From CAMLFJ01 sp040902305 (GTDB lineage Bacteria; Methylomirabilota; Methylomirabilia; Rokubacteriales; CSP1-6): 64,000 nt of DNA. The stretch is taken from contig JBBDXN010000125.1 of the NCBI GenBank assembly GCA_040902305.1, positions 21,556-85,555 of the forward strand, read 5' to 3'. Made by a program: the position numbers and the translations under genes. The notes beneath the pieces are model-generated. The model was not told where the DNA came from. It did not search any database and was given only the letters and a program-made list of their open reading frames with translations. Positions 42,343 to 51,424 of the stretch are shown here, in pieces; positions within the stretch are counted from its first letter, which is position 1, and every line of letters starts with the position of its first letter.

Positions 42343-42371
42343 TTGACTGGGGTTTGCGCTTCGACTAGAGT
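42343..42371 (+). promoter_or_regulatory. Sigma70-type promoter of the DGQHR gene
   Basis: TTGACT (42343-42348), exactly 17 bases, then TAGAGT (42366-42371). The expected start of transcription is near 42378, giving a leader of about 45 bases with GGAGG before ATG 42423. Confidence 0.7.
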
Positions 42372-42422
42372 ACCCGGTGTTCTCCCGCTACATAGACCGT
42401 CCCCACGGAGGCGGATCGGTTC

Positions 42423-43556
42423 ATGATCACGGTTCCTGCACACCGCGTGAAGCAGTTCGGCGTCGAGTTCTTCCAGGCATCCTTCTCGGCCAAGGACATC
42501 GATCGGCTCGTGAAGTTCGAGGTGCTGGGCTACAGCGGCGCCGAGGAACCCGCCACGAAGGTCAAGCAGCGCGCCAATCGGGCGCGGGTGAACTGGGAGG
42601 CCCTGGAGAAGCGGATCGGGGAGAGCGAGACCGCCTACCAGCGGCCGGTGATCCGGCGGAAGATCGACGAGCTGGTCAGCTACTACCGCGACTGCAAGGA
42701 CGCGGGGACCCTGCCCGCCATCCCCGGCGCGGTCATCATCACCTCCGAGAAACGCTTCACCTTCACCCCGATGGCGAGCCAGCACGACCTGGGGCTCCTG
42801 CAGATCCCGGAGGAGCACGGCGTGCTCCGCGTGCTGGACGGCCAGCACCGCCTGCTCGCCCTGCACGCGCTGACCCAGGCGGGCGAGAACCTGGGCATCG
42901 AGGTGCCCGCGGTGCTCTTCGACCGGCTCGACGCGCGGCAGATCGTCGAGCTGTTCGTCACGATCAACGCCAAGCACACCCGGCTCAACCCCTCGCACAT
43001 CGTCAGCCTGGCCGGGCGCAAGCTCTACCCGGATCCCAACCAGGCCCTGGCCCACGACGTGATCCGCTCACTCAACGAGGACGAGACCTCGCCGCTCGCG
43101 GGCGACATCAAGATGCTCGGCACCGGCCGCGGGCGCGTCTCGCAGGCCCCGCTCGCCGAGGAGATCGTGGACTTCCTGGATGCGGTGGAGAAGATTGGCG
43201 GCGTCGCCCGCATGAACGAGGTGCGGCATCACGCCAAGCGCTTCTTCCTGAACTACGTGAAGGCGGTGGCGGGCGTCTTCCCCACCGCGTGGGCGGGACG
43301 CAAGTACTCGATCAAGACCGGCGCGGCCCTGCGCGCCTTCATCCGGGTGGCCCCCGACGTGATGGCCCGGGCGCGCGAGCTCAAGCGCGACGCCTTCGAC
43401 ATCCACGCCATCCGCGAGGCGGTGAAGCCCTGGGGCGACCGCCTCAAGGACCGCCGCTTCGAGACCGAGGGCGAGTGGAAGAACAAGCTGCAGGGCGGGA
43501 CGCGGGGGACGGTCGAGGCGCTGACGCGCGAGCTTCGCGAGGCCTTGCGCAACTAG
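42423..43556 (+). CDS. DGQHR-domain protein (DndB-like)
   Basis: 377 residues from ATG 42423. VLDGQHRLLAL (DGQHR at residues 139-143) and the downstream ELFVTINAKHTRLNPSHIVS (about 176-195) define the DGQHR family, which includes DndB, the repressor and modulator of DNA phosphorothioation genes. No dndCDE or dndFGH genes are present, so this is an orphan. The FVTINAKH block resembles the NTPase-like core of DndB. Its 3' end overlaps the convergent greA by four bases (CTAG shared by both stops). Possible roles: transcription regulator or mobile-element defence. Confidence 0.85.
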   Translation: MITVPAHRVKQFGVEFFQASFSAKDIDRLVKFEVLGYSGAEEPATKVKQRANRARVNWEALEKRIGESETAYQRPVIRRKIDELVSYYRDCKDAGTLPAIPGAVIITSEKRFTFTPMASQHDLGLLQIPEEHGVLRVLDGQHRLLALHALTQAGENLGIEVPAVLFDRLDARQIVELFVTINAKHTRLNPSHIVSLAGRKLYPDPNQALAHDVIRSLNEDETSPLAGDIKMLGTGRGRVSQAPLAEEIVDFLDAVEKIGGVARMNEVRHHAKRFFLNYVKAVAGVFPTAWAGRKYSIKTGAALRAFIRVAPDVMARARELKRDAFDIHAIREAVKPWGDRLKDRRFETEGEWKNKLQGGTRGTVEALTRELREALRN

Positions 43557-44032
43557 GGCTCTAAACGAAAGTTCGCGGCCAAGATCTCGAACGTCTTCGT
43601 GCCCGCCGGGAGCTGGGCGGTCACGGTGTCGCCGACCTTCTTGCTGATGAGCGTGCGGGCGAGCGGGGACATGATCGAGATCAGCCCGCGCTTCGGGTCC
43701 GCCTCGTCCGATCCCACGATCTGATAGATCGCCTCCTTGCCGTCCTCGTCCTCCAGCCGGACGGTCGAGCCGAAGGTGACGCGGGCCCCCGAGGTCGGCG
43801 GATCGATCACCTCGGCGGTGCCGACCTTGCTCTCCAGATCGGTGATGCGCGCCTCGACAAAGCCCTGCCGCTCGCGGGCCGCGTGGTACTCCGCGTTCTC
43901 GCTCAGGTCCCCGTGGGCGCGCGCCTCCGCGATGGCCCGGACGATGCCGGGGCGCTCTTTCTTGAGCCGGTCCACTTCCTCCCGCAGCCGGTCGTAACCC
44001 GCGCGCGTCATCGGGGTGCGCTGGATGCTCAT
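43553..44032 (-). CDS. greA: Transcription elongation factor GreA
   Basis: 159 residues from ATG 44032, overlapping the upstream isochorismatase-like stop (ATGA). The N-terminal coiled coil contains MTRAGYDRLREEVDRLKKER, RPGIVRAIAEARAHGDLSEN and AEYHAARERQGFVEARI, with the acidic DLSENAEY tip that coordinates Mg in the RNA polymerase active site. The C-terminal FKBP-like domain (VTFGSTVRLEDEDGKE, ISIMSPLARTLISKKVGDTV) is complete. It rescues backtracked RNA polymerase. Confidence 0.95.
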   Translation of the reverse strand: MSIQRTPMTRAGYDRLREEVDRLKKERPGIVRAIAEARAHGDLSENAEYHAARERQGFVEARITDLESKVGTAEVIDPPTSGARVTFGSTVRLEDEDGKEAIYQIVGSDEADPKRGLISIMSPLARTLISKKVGDTVTAQLPAGTKTFEILAANFRLEP

Positions 44033-44583
44033 GCCCCGATCACCTCGGCAGTCCGCTTCACGTTGGCCAGGAAGCCGTTGAGGCTCCCCAGGTGCGTGCG
44101 ATGGACCTGATCGTGGGGAATGACCGCGCCGTCGGGCCCCTTGACGTCCATGGCCGCGGTGGCGTCGGAGAGCAGCGTCACCCGGAAGCCGCGATGGGCC
44201 GCCTCGCGGGTGGTCGTGTCGCAGCACATCTGGGTCATGAAGCCCGAGACGATCACCCGCTCGATGCCGAGGCTCCGTAGCTCCGACTCGAGCGGGGTAT
44301 CGGTGAAGGAGCCCGGCAGGTGCTTGGTGATGACCGGCTCACCCGCCGCGGGCGTCACCGCGTCGTGAATGGCGAGGGCCGGGCTGCCCGGAACGAAGGT
44401 GGTCGCGCCGGGCCGCCGGCTCTCGTGGACGATGTGGAACACCGGCATCCGGCGCGCGCGCGCCCAGCGCAGCGTCTCCGCGATGCGCGCCACCGCCTTG
44501 GGGCCGTCGGGCAGGACCACCTTGCCGATCGGCGCGAAGTACTCCTGCTGGGCGTCGATGATGATGAGCGCGGTCTTGTCCAT
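44029..44583 (-). CDS. Isochorismatase-like cysteine hydrolase
   Basis: 184 residues from ATG 44583. Catalytic triad: Asp10 (LIIIDAQQEYF), Lys87 (VITKHLPGSF) and Cys120 in FMTQMCCDTTTREAAHRGFR, where a doubled cysteine occupies the nucleophile site. The family cleaves amide or ether bonds (nicotinamidase, isochorismatase, ureidoacrylate hydrolase). Translationally coupled to greA, 16 bases after ppiD. Substrate unknown. Confidence 0.88.
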   Translation of the reverse strand: MDKTALIIIDAQQEYFAPIGKVVLPDGPKAVARIAETLRWARARRMPVFHIVHESRRPGATTFVPGSPALAIHDAVTPAAGEPVITKHLPGSFTDTPLESELRSLGIERVIVSGFMTQMCCDTTTREAAHRGFRVTLLSDATAAMDVKGPDGAVIPHDQVHRTHLGSLNGFLANVKRTAEVIGA

Positions 44584-44599
44584 CGCGAACCCCTGCTGA

Positions 44600-46510
44600 T
44601 CAGCGGGTGAGGGGGGCGGGCTGGCCTCCGACTTCGACCTTCGAGCTCGCGAGCCGCTCCCGGATCCAGTTGTCCCACGTGAGGGCACGCTTCTGCTCCA
44701 GCACCTGCTTCTCCAGCTCCGCGCGGTCGCGCTCGAGGCCGTCGGCGGCGGCGGCCGCCCGCTCCAGCGTCTTGACCACGTAGACGCCGCCGTCGGCGCG
44801 CACCGGCTCCGCGAGCTGGCCGGCGGGCGTCTGCAGGGCGGCGGTGAGCACCCCGCCGGGCAGGCTGCCGCGCTCCTTCGGCGGGTCGGCGCGCGAGAAC
44901 AGCGGGATGCTGCCGGTGGTGAAGCCGTCGGCCCTGGCCGCCGCCGCGAAGTCGCCGCCCTTGCCCAGCGTGCTGATCAGGGCCTTGGCCTTGTCGGTCA
45001 CCTGCTGCTCCGCACGCTCGCGCTTGATGGCTTCCACCACCCGGTCCCGGATCTCGGCCAGCGGGGGCACGCCGGCCGGGGTGTGCTCGACCACCTTGAC
45101 GACCGCGACCCCGCCCGCGGTCTTGATCGGGGTCGAGACGCCGCCCACCGCCAGCCCGAAGAGGGTCTCGTCGAGCTGTGGATCGCGGCCCGCCTCACCC
45201 AGGGCGTCGCCGCGCGCGAACGTCGCCTCCTGCGGATCGAGCCCGAGGCGCTTGGCCTCGGCCGGAAATTCCTTGGCCGAGAGCAGCGCGGCCCGCACTT
45301 CCTCGGCCCTGGTCTGGGCGGCCTGCTCGCGCTTCTGGGCGCCGAGCGTCTCCTTGATCTTGGGCGCGACCTCCTTGAGCGGCGTGGTGCCGCCCTCCTT
45401 CACGTCGAGCACGCGGATCGCGTGGTAGCCGAACGCGGTACGCACCGGCGCCGAGACCTCGCCCTTCTTGAGCGCGAAGGCGGCTTGCTCGAAGGGGGCC
45501 ACCAGCTCGCCGGGCCCCACGAAGCCCAGGTCTCCCCCCTGGACCGCGCTCGCCTTGTCCTCGGAGAGCTCGCGGGCGAGCTTGGCGAAGTCCTCGCCGC
45601 CCTGCGCGCGCTTGATGACGTCCTCGATCTTCGCCTTCGCCGCGTTCTCCGCGTCGCTGCCGCCCACCGGCGGCACCCGCACGAGCACGTGGGCAACCTG
45701 CAAGCGCTTCGGCTCCTCGAACTCGGCGGCGTGCTCCTTGTAGTAGGCCTCCACCTCCGCGTCCGTCACCGGGGCCGCGAGCTTCGCCGGGTTCACGACC
45801 ACGTACTGTAGCTTGCGCCGCTCCGGCCGGCTGAACTGCGGCTGGTGCGCCTTCACGTAGGGCTCGAGGTCGGCGTCCGCCACCTCCACGGAGGCCATGG
45901 CCGGCTTCACGTCGGCGTAGGCCCACGTGGCCCGCACCCGCTCGTGGCGCTGGGTGTAGGCCTGCCGGATCTCCTCGTCGGAGACCTTGACGCCCTGCTT
46001 GATGAGCGTCTCCATCTTGCGGCGGACGAGCTGGCGGCGGATCTCGTTCTCGAACTCGCCCGGATCGAGCCGCATCTGACGCAGCACCTTGAGATACTCG
46101 TCGCGGGAGAAGCGGCCGTTCTCCTGGAACTCGCGGATCTGCTGGATGGTGGAGCGCAGCTCCTCGTCGCTCACCCGCACGCCTTGCTGGGCCGCGCCCT
46201 GGATCACGACCGTCTCGGTCACCAGCTCGCTCACCACCTGCTGGGAGAGCCCGAGCCGCTCCGCGACCTCCGGGGTGAGCCGCTGGCGGGACATGCGCTC
46301 GTAGGCCGCCATGATATTGGACTGGGCGCGCCGGAAGCGCTCGATCGGGATCTCCTCGCCGTTGACCACCGCCACCGAGTTGCGGCCGCCGCCCTCGAAC
46401 GGGCCGGTGCCGAAGTAGAACAGCACGCCCGAGGTCAGGATGAAGACCACGATGACGATCAGGAGCACGATCTTCAAGCTCCTGGCGTATTCGCGCATGA
46501 GGCTGATCAC
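44600..46510 (-). CDS. ppiD: PpiD/SurA-type peptidyl-prolyl isomerase, membrane-anchored chaperone
   Basis: 636 residues from GTG 46510, with GGAGG eight bases upstream. One N-terminal membrane helix (LKIVLLIVIVVFILTSGVLF), a SurA-like chaperone domain (NGEEIPIERFRRAQSN through the LRQMRLDPGEFENEIRRQL region), then a parvulin PPIC domain at about residues 260-370 (KRLQVAHVLVRVP, LGFVGPGELVAPFEQAAFAL, GYHAIRVLDV). A second, degenerate parvulin-like repeat follows. It assists folding of secreted proteins at the periplasmic face of the inner membrane. Confidence 0.92.
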   Translation of the reverse strand: MISLMREYARSLKIVLLIVIVVFILTSGVLFYFGTGPFEGGGRNSVAVVNGEEIPIERFRRAQSNIMAAYERMSRQRLTPEVAERLGLSQQVVSELVTETVVIQGAAQQGVRVSDEELRSTIQQIREFQENGRFSRDEYLKVLRQMRLDPGEFENEIRRQLVRRKMETLIKQGVKVSDEEIRQAYTQRHERVRATWAYADVKPAMASVEVADADLEPYVKAHQPQFSRPERRKLQYVVVNPAKLAAPVTDAEVEAYYKEHAAEFEEPKRLQVAHVLVRVPPVGGSDAENAAKAKIEDVIKRAQGGEDFAKLARELSEDKASAVQGGDLGFVGPGELVAPFEQAAFALKKGEVSAPVRTAFGYHAIRVLDVKEGGTTPLKEVAPKIKETLGAQKREQAAQTRAEEVRAALLSAKEFPAEAKRLGLDPQEATFARGDALGEAGRDPQLDETLFGLAVGGVSTPIKTAGGVAVVKVVEHTPAGVPPLAEIRDRVVEAIKRERAEQQVTDKAKALISTLGKGGDFAAAARADGFTTGSIPLFSRADPPKERGSLPGGVLTAALQTPAGQLAEPVRADGGVYVVKTLERAAAAADGLERDRAELEKQVLEQKRALTWDNWIRERLASSKVEVGGQPAPLTR

Positions 46511-46593
46511 TGCCGCGACCTCCTAGAACGAACGCTCGGTGAACACAGTCGAGGCCTTAGCCTACCACAGCCCGGTGGGCGCGCCGGCCCGCC

Positions 46594-47979
46594 TCAGCCC
46601 TGGAGCAGGCGCTGGATCAGCGGCAGGGTGAAGTAGACGACGAAGGCGAGCGCGGCCACGTACATCATGGGGGCCACCTCGCGCGCGCGGCCGCGGACGA
46701 GCTTGATGAAGCAGTAGCTGACGAAACCGGCTCCGATGCCGTTGGTGATCGAATAGGTGAACGCCATCAGGGTCAGGGTCAGGAGGGCCGGGAAGCCTTC
46801 CTCGAAATCGCCGAAGGGGATCTCGCGCACCACGCGGCTCATCAGGTAGCCGACCACGATCAGGGCCGGGGCGGTGGCCTGGGCCGGGACCACGCCGGCG
46901 AGCGGGGCGAAGAAGAGGGCGAGGAGGAAGCAGGCGCCGGTCACCACCGAGGCGAGTCCGGTGCGCGCTCCCGCCGACACGCCCGCCGCCGACTCGATGT
47001 ACGTCGTGGCCGAGGAAGCCCCCGCCGCGCCGCCCGCCACCGCGGCCAGCGAATCCACGAGGAGCACGCGATTGAGCCGCGGCAGCCGGCCCTCGCGAGT
47101 GAGCCAGCCCGCCTCGCCGCCGAGGCCGATCACGGTGCCCATGGTGTCGAAGAAGTCGGAGAGCATCAGCGAGAAGATCGTGACCAGCGCGGTCAGCAGG
47201 CCGAGGCGGACAAAGACCGAGAAATCGAAGCCGGCGCCCAGGATCGAGAAGTCGGGCAGGGCCACCAGGGCCGCGGGCCACACCGCCTGGCCCGGCAGCG
47301 GGAAGGCGCGCCCCCCGGTGGCCGCGTTGACCACGATGGCCACCCCGGTGCTCACCAGGATGCCGACGAGCAGCGCCCCGCTGAATCGTCGGGCGGTCAG
47401 CCAGAGCGTCAGCAGGAGTCCACCGAGGGCCACCGCCACCGGGGCCGACGTCAGCTCGCCCAGCGCGAGCGGCACGCCGGGCGGGCCCGGCTTCACGATG
47501 CCCGCCGCGACGAGGCCGATGAACAGGATGAAGAGCCCGATGCCGACGCCGATCGCGCGCTTGAGCGCCACCGGGATCGCGTTCATGATCGCTTCGCGGA
47601 ACCCGGTGAGCACCAGCACCGTGATCACCAGCCCCTCCAGCACCACCACCCCCATCGCGGCGGTCCACGGCAGCTTGAGGCCCGCCACGAGCTGGAACGC
47701 GACGACCGCGTTGAGCCCCATGCCCGACGCGACGGCCAGGGGGTAGTTGGTGGCGAGGCCCATCGCGATGGTCATCGCCCCCGCGACGAGACAGGTGGCG
47801 GCCTGGGTGGCCGCGAACGACGGGCCCTGACCCTGGAGCGGCGGGATCCCCGCGAAGGACAGGATCCCCGGATTCACGAAGATGATGTAGGCCATCACCA
47901 TGAAGGTGGTGAGGCCGCCGCGGAACTCGCCCCCGACCGTCGCGCCCCGCCGGCTCAGCTCGAACCAGCGGTCGAGCAC
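46594..47979 (-). CDS. NCS2-family purine permease (AzgA-like)
   Basis: 461 residues from GTG 47979, three bases after the trmI stop. The AzgA-subfamily start (FRGGLTTFMVMAYIIFVNPG), the GMGLNAVVAF core and the LMLSDFFDTMGTVIGLGG motif of hypoxanthine/guanine/adenine permeases are present. About twelve to fourteen membrane segments. It imports a purine base with protons. Co-transcription with trmI and the MFS gene is likely. Confidence 0.9.
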   Translation of the reverse strand: MLDRWFELSRRGATVGGEFRGGLTTFMVMAYIIFVNPGILSFAGIPPLQGQGPSFAATQAATCLVAGAMTIAMGLATNYPLAVASGMGLNAVVAFQLVAGLKLPWTAAMGVVVLEGLVITVLVLTGFREAIMNAIPVALKRAIGVGIGLFILFIGLVAAGIVKPGPPGVPLALGELTSAPVAVALGGLLLTLWLTARRFSGALLVGILVSTGVAIVVNAATGGRAFPLPGQAVWPAALVALPDFSILGAGFDFSVFVRLGLLTALVTIFSLMLSDFFDTMGTVIGLGGEAGWLTREGRLPRLNRVLLVDSLAAVAGGAAGASSATTYIESAAGVSAGARTGLASVVTGACFLLALFFAPLAGVVPAQATAPALIVVGYLMSRVVREIPFGDFEEGFPALLTLTLMAFTYSITNGIGAGFVSYCFIKLVRGRAREVAPMMYVAALAFVVYFTLPLIQRLLQG

Positions 47980-47982
47980 GAG

Positions 47983-48813
47983 TCAGTCGCTCTCCGGATC
48001 CGCCACCCGCGGAACGGCCGCGCCTTCTTCCGGCACCACCCGCCGGGCCACGGTCAGGAACCCGGTGTGGGCGACCATTCGATGGAATGGCCGTACCGAG
48101 GTGCCGTCGATGTTCCACGGCCGCAGCAGCGTCTCGAACGTCTCGACCAGCGCGTAGCCGCGATGGCGCCGGAGCGTCTCGGTGAGCTGATGCGACTGAA
48201 TGATGGTCGGCACGTAGGACAGGAAGATGCCGCCCGGTCGCAGCACGTTCGCCACCGGATCCACCAGCCGCCATGGCTCGGGCAGGTCGAAGACCGCGCG
48301 ATCCACCGGCTCCTCTTCGGGGAGCCCGTCCTCCACCGGGCGGAGGCGCACGATCAGGTTGTCGACTTCCCCCATGCGGATCTGAATATTGGCGAGGGCG
48401 CGGCGGCAGAAATCCTCCCGCTGCTCGTAACTCACCACGCGGCCCTCCGGTCCCACCGCGCGCAGCAGCGCCAGGGTGAGCGCGCCCGAGCCCATGCCCG
48501 CCTCGAGCACGCGGGCCCCCGGAAAGATGTCGGCCCAGAACATGACCATCGCGAGGTCCTTCGGGTAGATCACCTGGGCGCCGCGCGGCATGTCCAGCAC
48601 GTATTCGGCGAGCGTCGGCCGCAGCGCGAGATAGCGCGTGCCCTTGGAGGTGCGCACCCACGAGCCGTCGGGATGGCCGATGATCGCCTCGTGGGTCACC
48701 CAGCCGCGGTCGGAGTGGTAGGTGTCGCCCTTGCGCAGCAGCAAGAGATGACGCCGGCCGCGCTGATCGATCAGCAGGACCTGCTCGCCGTCCTGGAACT
48801 TATCCGACGTCAC
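47983..48813 (-). CDS. trmI: tRNA (adenine-58-N1)-methyltransferase TrmI
   Basis: 276 residues. GTG 48813 was chosen because it overlaps the MFS stop and gives the canonical small N-terminal beta domain (FQDGEQVLLIDQRGRRHLLL). Then RPTLAEYVLDMPRGAQVIYP leads into the methyltransferase: motif I VLEAGMGSGALTLALLRAVG, EQREDFCRRALANI, and the catalytic VFDLPEPWRLV. The family methylates A58 in the tRNA T-loop. All motifs intact. Confidence 0.93.
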   Translation of the reverse strand: MTSDKFQDGEQVLLIDQRGRRHLLLLRKGDTYHSDRGWVTHEAIIGHPDGSWVRTSKGTRYLALRPTLAEYVLDMPRGAQVIYPKDLAMVMFWADIFPGARVLEAGMGSGALTLALLRAVGPEGRVVSYEQREDFCRRALANIQIRMGEVDNLIVRLRPVEDGLPEEEPVDRAVFDLPEPWRLVDPVANVLRPGGIFLSYVPTIIQSHQLTETLRRHRGYALVETFETLLRPWNIDGTSVRPFHRMVAHTGFLTVARRVVPEEGAAVPRVADPESD

Positions 48814-50029
48814 CGGTCTGGGGATCCGGGAGGAACAGGGCGGCCAGGAAACCGGCCAGCGGCATCGCGGCGGAGATGCCGAGGGCCGCGGTGAGCCCCC
48901 AGTGGTCGGCCACCCAGCCGAGCACGCTCGCGCCGAGGCCGCCCGCGCCGATCGCAAAGCCCACGATGAGCCCGGAGGCCATGCCGGGGTGCTTCGGCAG
49001 GTAGGCCTGGCCCAGCACCACCGACACCGTGAAGGTGGAGACCAGCACGAACCCGAGCAGGGCCAGCAGGACGAACACCAGCGGGCCGCCGGTCACGAAC
49101 AGGAAGCCCGCCGCGAGCGGGGCGGCGAGGAGGAACACGCTGACCACGTACCGCCGCACGCCGACCCGATCCGCGATGGGGCCGGCCACGAGCGTCCCGA
49201 CGACGCCAGCGCCCAGGAACACCGCGAGGAGCGTGCCGACCAGCCGCGGATCGCCGTGGAGCACGTCCTTCCAGTAGAACGGCATGAAGGTCGTGAAGCC
49301 GAGCTGCGTCCACGAGCGGATCGCCACCACCAGGATGAGCAGGGCCATCGCGCCCACCATGGTCTGGGCGCCCGCCGCGCTGGCGCGCGCCCGCGCCACC
49401 GCGGGCGCCGGCGCGGAGAGCCGCGGCAGCACCGCGGTGAGGAGCGCGGCCACCAGCAATCCCGGCACCAGCATGCCGAGGCTCCCGGGCAGCCCGTAAG
49501 CGGTGAGCAGCAGGGTCAGGAGCGGCGGGCCCAGCGCGATGCCGATATTGCCGCCGGTGGAGAAGATCGAGACCCCGGTCGCCTTGCGATCGCCCGCCAC
49601 CGCGGTAGCGGTCCGGTAGCCTTCGGGATGATAGGCGGCGACGCCGAGGCCGGTGATGACCACCAGCGCGAGCACCGCCCCGTAGGACGGGGCCAGGCCG
49701 ATGAAGCCCAGGCCCACCGCGGAAAGCAGGACCGAGAGCGGGAGCAGCCAGCGCCGCGCCGTCTTGTCCGCCAGGTAGCCGAAGAGCGGCTGGATCAGCG
49801 ACGAGGTGACGTTCGCGGCCAGCACGATCATGCCGGTGGCCGCATAGGAGAGATTGAGCGCGTCCTTCAGGAACGGCAGGATCACCGGGAACGAGCCCTG
49901 GTTGATGTCGATGACCATGTGGCCCAGGGCCAGGAAGCCGAGCAATCGCATGTCCGGCTTGACGCGCGCGGCCGGAGCCAGCACGCCGGCCGGCGCGGGC
50001 AGGGCGACGGCCGAGGGATCGGGAGTCAT
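48800..50029 (-). CDS. MFS transporter, fosmidomycin-resistance (Fsr) type
   Basis: 409 residues, twelve membrane segments. LGHMVIDINQGSFPVILPFL and a VITGLGVAAYHPEGYRTATA block are the hallmarks of Fsr-like drug-efflux MFS proteins (H-PEG/A signature), with FSTGGNIGIALGPPLLT following. It probably exports small hydrophilic compounds by proton antiport. Its final codons overlap the trmI start, so the two genes with the purine permease form one unit. Confidence 0.88.
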   Translation of the reverse strand: MTPDPSAVALPAPAGVLAPAARVKPDMRLLGFLALGHMVIDINQGSFPVILPFLKDALNLSYAATGMIVLAANVTSSLIQPLFGYLADKTARRWLLPLSVLLSAVGLGFIGLAPSYGAVLALVVITGLGVAAYHPEGYRTATAVAGDRKATGVSIFSTGGNIGIALGPPLLTLLLTAYGLPGSLGMLVPGLLVAALLTAVLPRLSAPAPAVARARASAAGAQTMVGAMALLILVVAIRSWTQLGFTTFMPFYWKDVLHGDPRLVGTLLAVFLGAGVVGTLVAGPIADRVGVRRYVVSVFLLAAPLAAGFLFVTGGPLVFVLLALLGFVLVSTFTVSVVLGQAYLPKHPGMASGLIVGFAIGAGGLGASVLGWVADHWGLTAALGISAAMPLAGFLAALFLPDPQTGDVG

Positions 50030-50039
50030 AGGGCCCTTA

Positions 50040-50225
50040 TGCTACACCACCCGAGCCCCTCACCCCCCGAGCCCCTCACCTCCCGAGCCCCTCACCCCCC
50101 GAGCCCCTCACCCCCACCCTCTCCCCAGAGGGGAGAGGGAGTCCGCGTAGCCATCCTCTCCCCTCTGGGGAGAGGGCAAGGGTGAGGGGCTCAGAAGGGT
50201 GAGGGGCTCAGATCAGGTGAGGGGC
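50040..50225. repeat. REP-like repeat array, copy 2
   Basis: A tandem array of CGAGCCCCTCACCCCC-type 16-mers (about four copies) leads into inverted modules ACCCTCTCCCC/GGGGAGAGGG, appearing twice, and then GGTGAGGGGCTCAGA repeats in the opposite sense. Overall it is a large imperfect palindrome between the MFS start and the acyl-CoA dehydrogenase stop. Same family as 23510 and 54884. Confidence 0.8.
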
Positions 50226-51398
50226 TCAGATCCCGAAGGCGTCGAGGCCGGTGATGTCCCGGCCCACGATCAGGGTGTGGATGTCGTGCGTGCCTTCGTA
50301 GGTGTTGACGGTTTCAAGGTTCATCATGTGCCGGATGATCGGATGCTCGTCCACGATGCCGGCCGCGCCCAGGATGTCGCGCGCCAGGCGGGCGCCATCG
50401 AGCGCCATCTGCACGTTGTTCATCTTGGCCATCGAGATCTGCTGCGGCCGCACCCGGCCCGCGTCCTTCAGCTGGCCCAGACGAAGGCAGAGGAGCTGGG
50501 CCTTGGTGATCTCGGTGATCATCCACACCAGCTTCTGCTGCACGAGCTGGAACGAGCCGATCGGCTTGTTGAACTGGATGCGCTGCTGGGCGTACTGCAG
50601 CGACCAGTCGTAGCAGCCCATCGCCGCGCCGATGGCCCCCCACGCGATGCCGTAGCGCGCCTGGGAGAGGCAGGAGAGCGGCCCCTTCAGCCCCTTCACC
50701 CCGGGCAGCTTGTTCTCGAGGGGGATGCGGCAGTCCGCGAACGCGAGCTCGGAGGTGATGGACGCCCGCATCGAGAACTTCCCGTGGATGTCCAGCGCGC
50801 TGTAACCGGGCGTGCCCTTCTCGACCAGGTAGCCGCCGATCTCGCCGTCGTCGCCCTTGGCCCACACCACCGCCACGTCGGCCACCGAGCCGTTGGTGAT
50901 CCAGAGCTTGGTGCCGTTGAGCACGTACTCGTTGCCCTTCCGGAGCGCGCGCGTCTTCATCCCGCCCGGGTCGGAGCCGTGATCCGGCTCGGTGAGCCCG
51001 AAGCAGCCGAGCGCGGCGCCGGACTGCAGGCGCGGGAGCCACCGCTCCTTCTGGGCATCGGAGCCATAGCGGTAGATCGGGTACATGACGAGGCCGCTCT
51101 GCACGGAGGCGAAGGAGCGCAGCCCCGAGTCGCCCCGCTCCAGCTCCTGCATGATGAGCCCGTAGGCCACGTTGTCGAGGCCGGCGCAGCCGTAGCCCTT
51201 GAGCGTCGCGCCGAACACGCCCATCTCGCCGAGATCCCGGGCGATCTCCACCGGGAAGGTGCCGTCGCGATGGTGCTGGCTCACGATGGGCAGGAACTTC
51301 GCCTCGACCCAGTCGCGGACCGCGTCGCGCATCATCCGCTGCTCCTCGCTCAGGAGCTCGTCGAAGCCGTAGTAGTCCACGCCGCGAAACTTTTCCAT
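50226..51398 (-). CDS. Acyl-CoA dehydrogenase, glutaryl-CoA dehydrogenase type
   Basis: 390 residues from ATG 51398. It has the GcdH-like ALGCFGLTEPDHGSDPGGMK FAD-binding motif, LNGTKLWITNGSVADVAVVW, KGPLSCLSQARYGIAWGAIG and the catalytic Glu in NTYEGTHDIHTLIVGRDITG. These match glutaryl-CoA dehydrogenase, which dehydrogenates and decarboxylates glutaryl-CoA to crotonyl-CoA in lysine/tryptophan and benzoate breakdown. It is 26 bases after the HD gene, and electron transfer would be via ETF. No neighbouring glutarate genes confirm the substrate. Confidence 0.9.
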   Translation of the reverse strand: MEKFRGVDYYGFDELLSEEQRMMRDAVRDWVEAKFLPIVSQHHRDGTFPVEIARDLGEMGVFGATLKGYGCAGLDNVAYGLIMQELERGDSGLRSFASVQSGLVMYPIYRYGSDAQKERWLPRLQSGAALGCFGLTEPDHGSDPGGMKTRALRKGNEYVLNGTKLWITNGSVADVAVVWAKGDDGEIGGYLVEKGTPGYSALDIHGKFSMRASITSELAFADCRIPLENKLPGVKGLKGPLSCLSQARYGIAWGAIGAAMGCYDWSLQYAQQRIQFNKPIGSFQLVQQKLVWMITEITKAQLLCLRLGQLKDAGRVRPQQISMAKMNNVQMALDGARLARDILGAAGIVDEHPIIRHMMNLETVNTYEGTHDIHTLIVGRDITGLDAFGI

Positions 51399-51424
51399 AC
51401 GCCTGTCCTTGCTCGATCCGGGGG

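Noticed and set aside
42100..42400. Chromosomal origin of replication
   Set aside because: DnaA-box-like repeats alone; no AT-rich unwinding element and none of the usual origin-linked genes.
46594..48813. Purine riboswitch before the NCS2 permease
   Set aside because: The permease starts three bases after trmI inside an operon; there is no leader to hold an aptamer.
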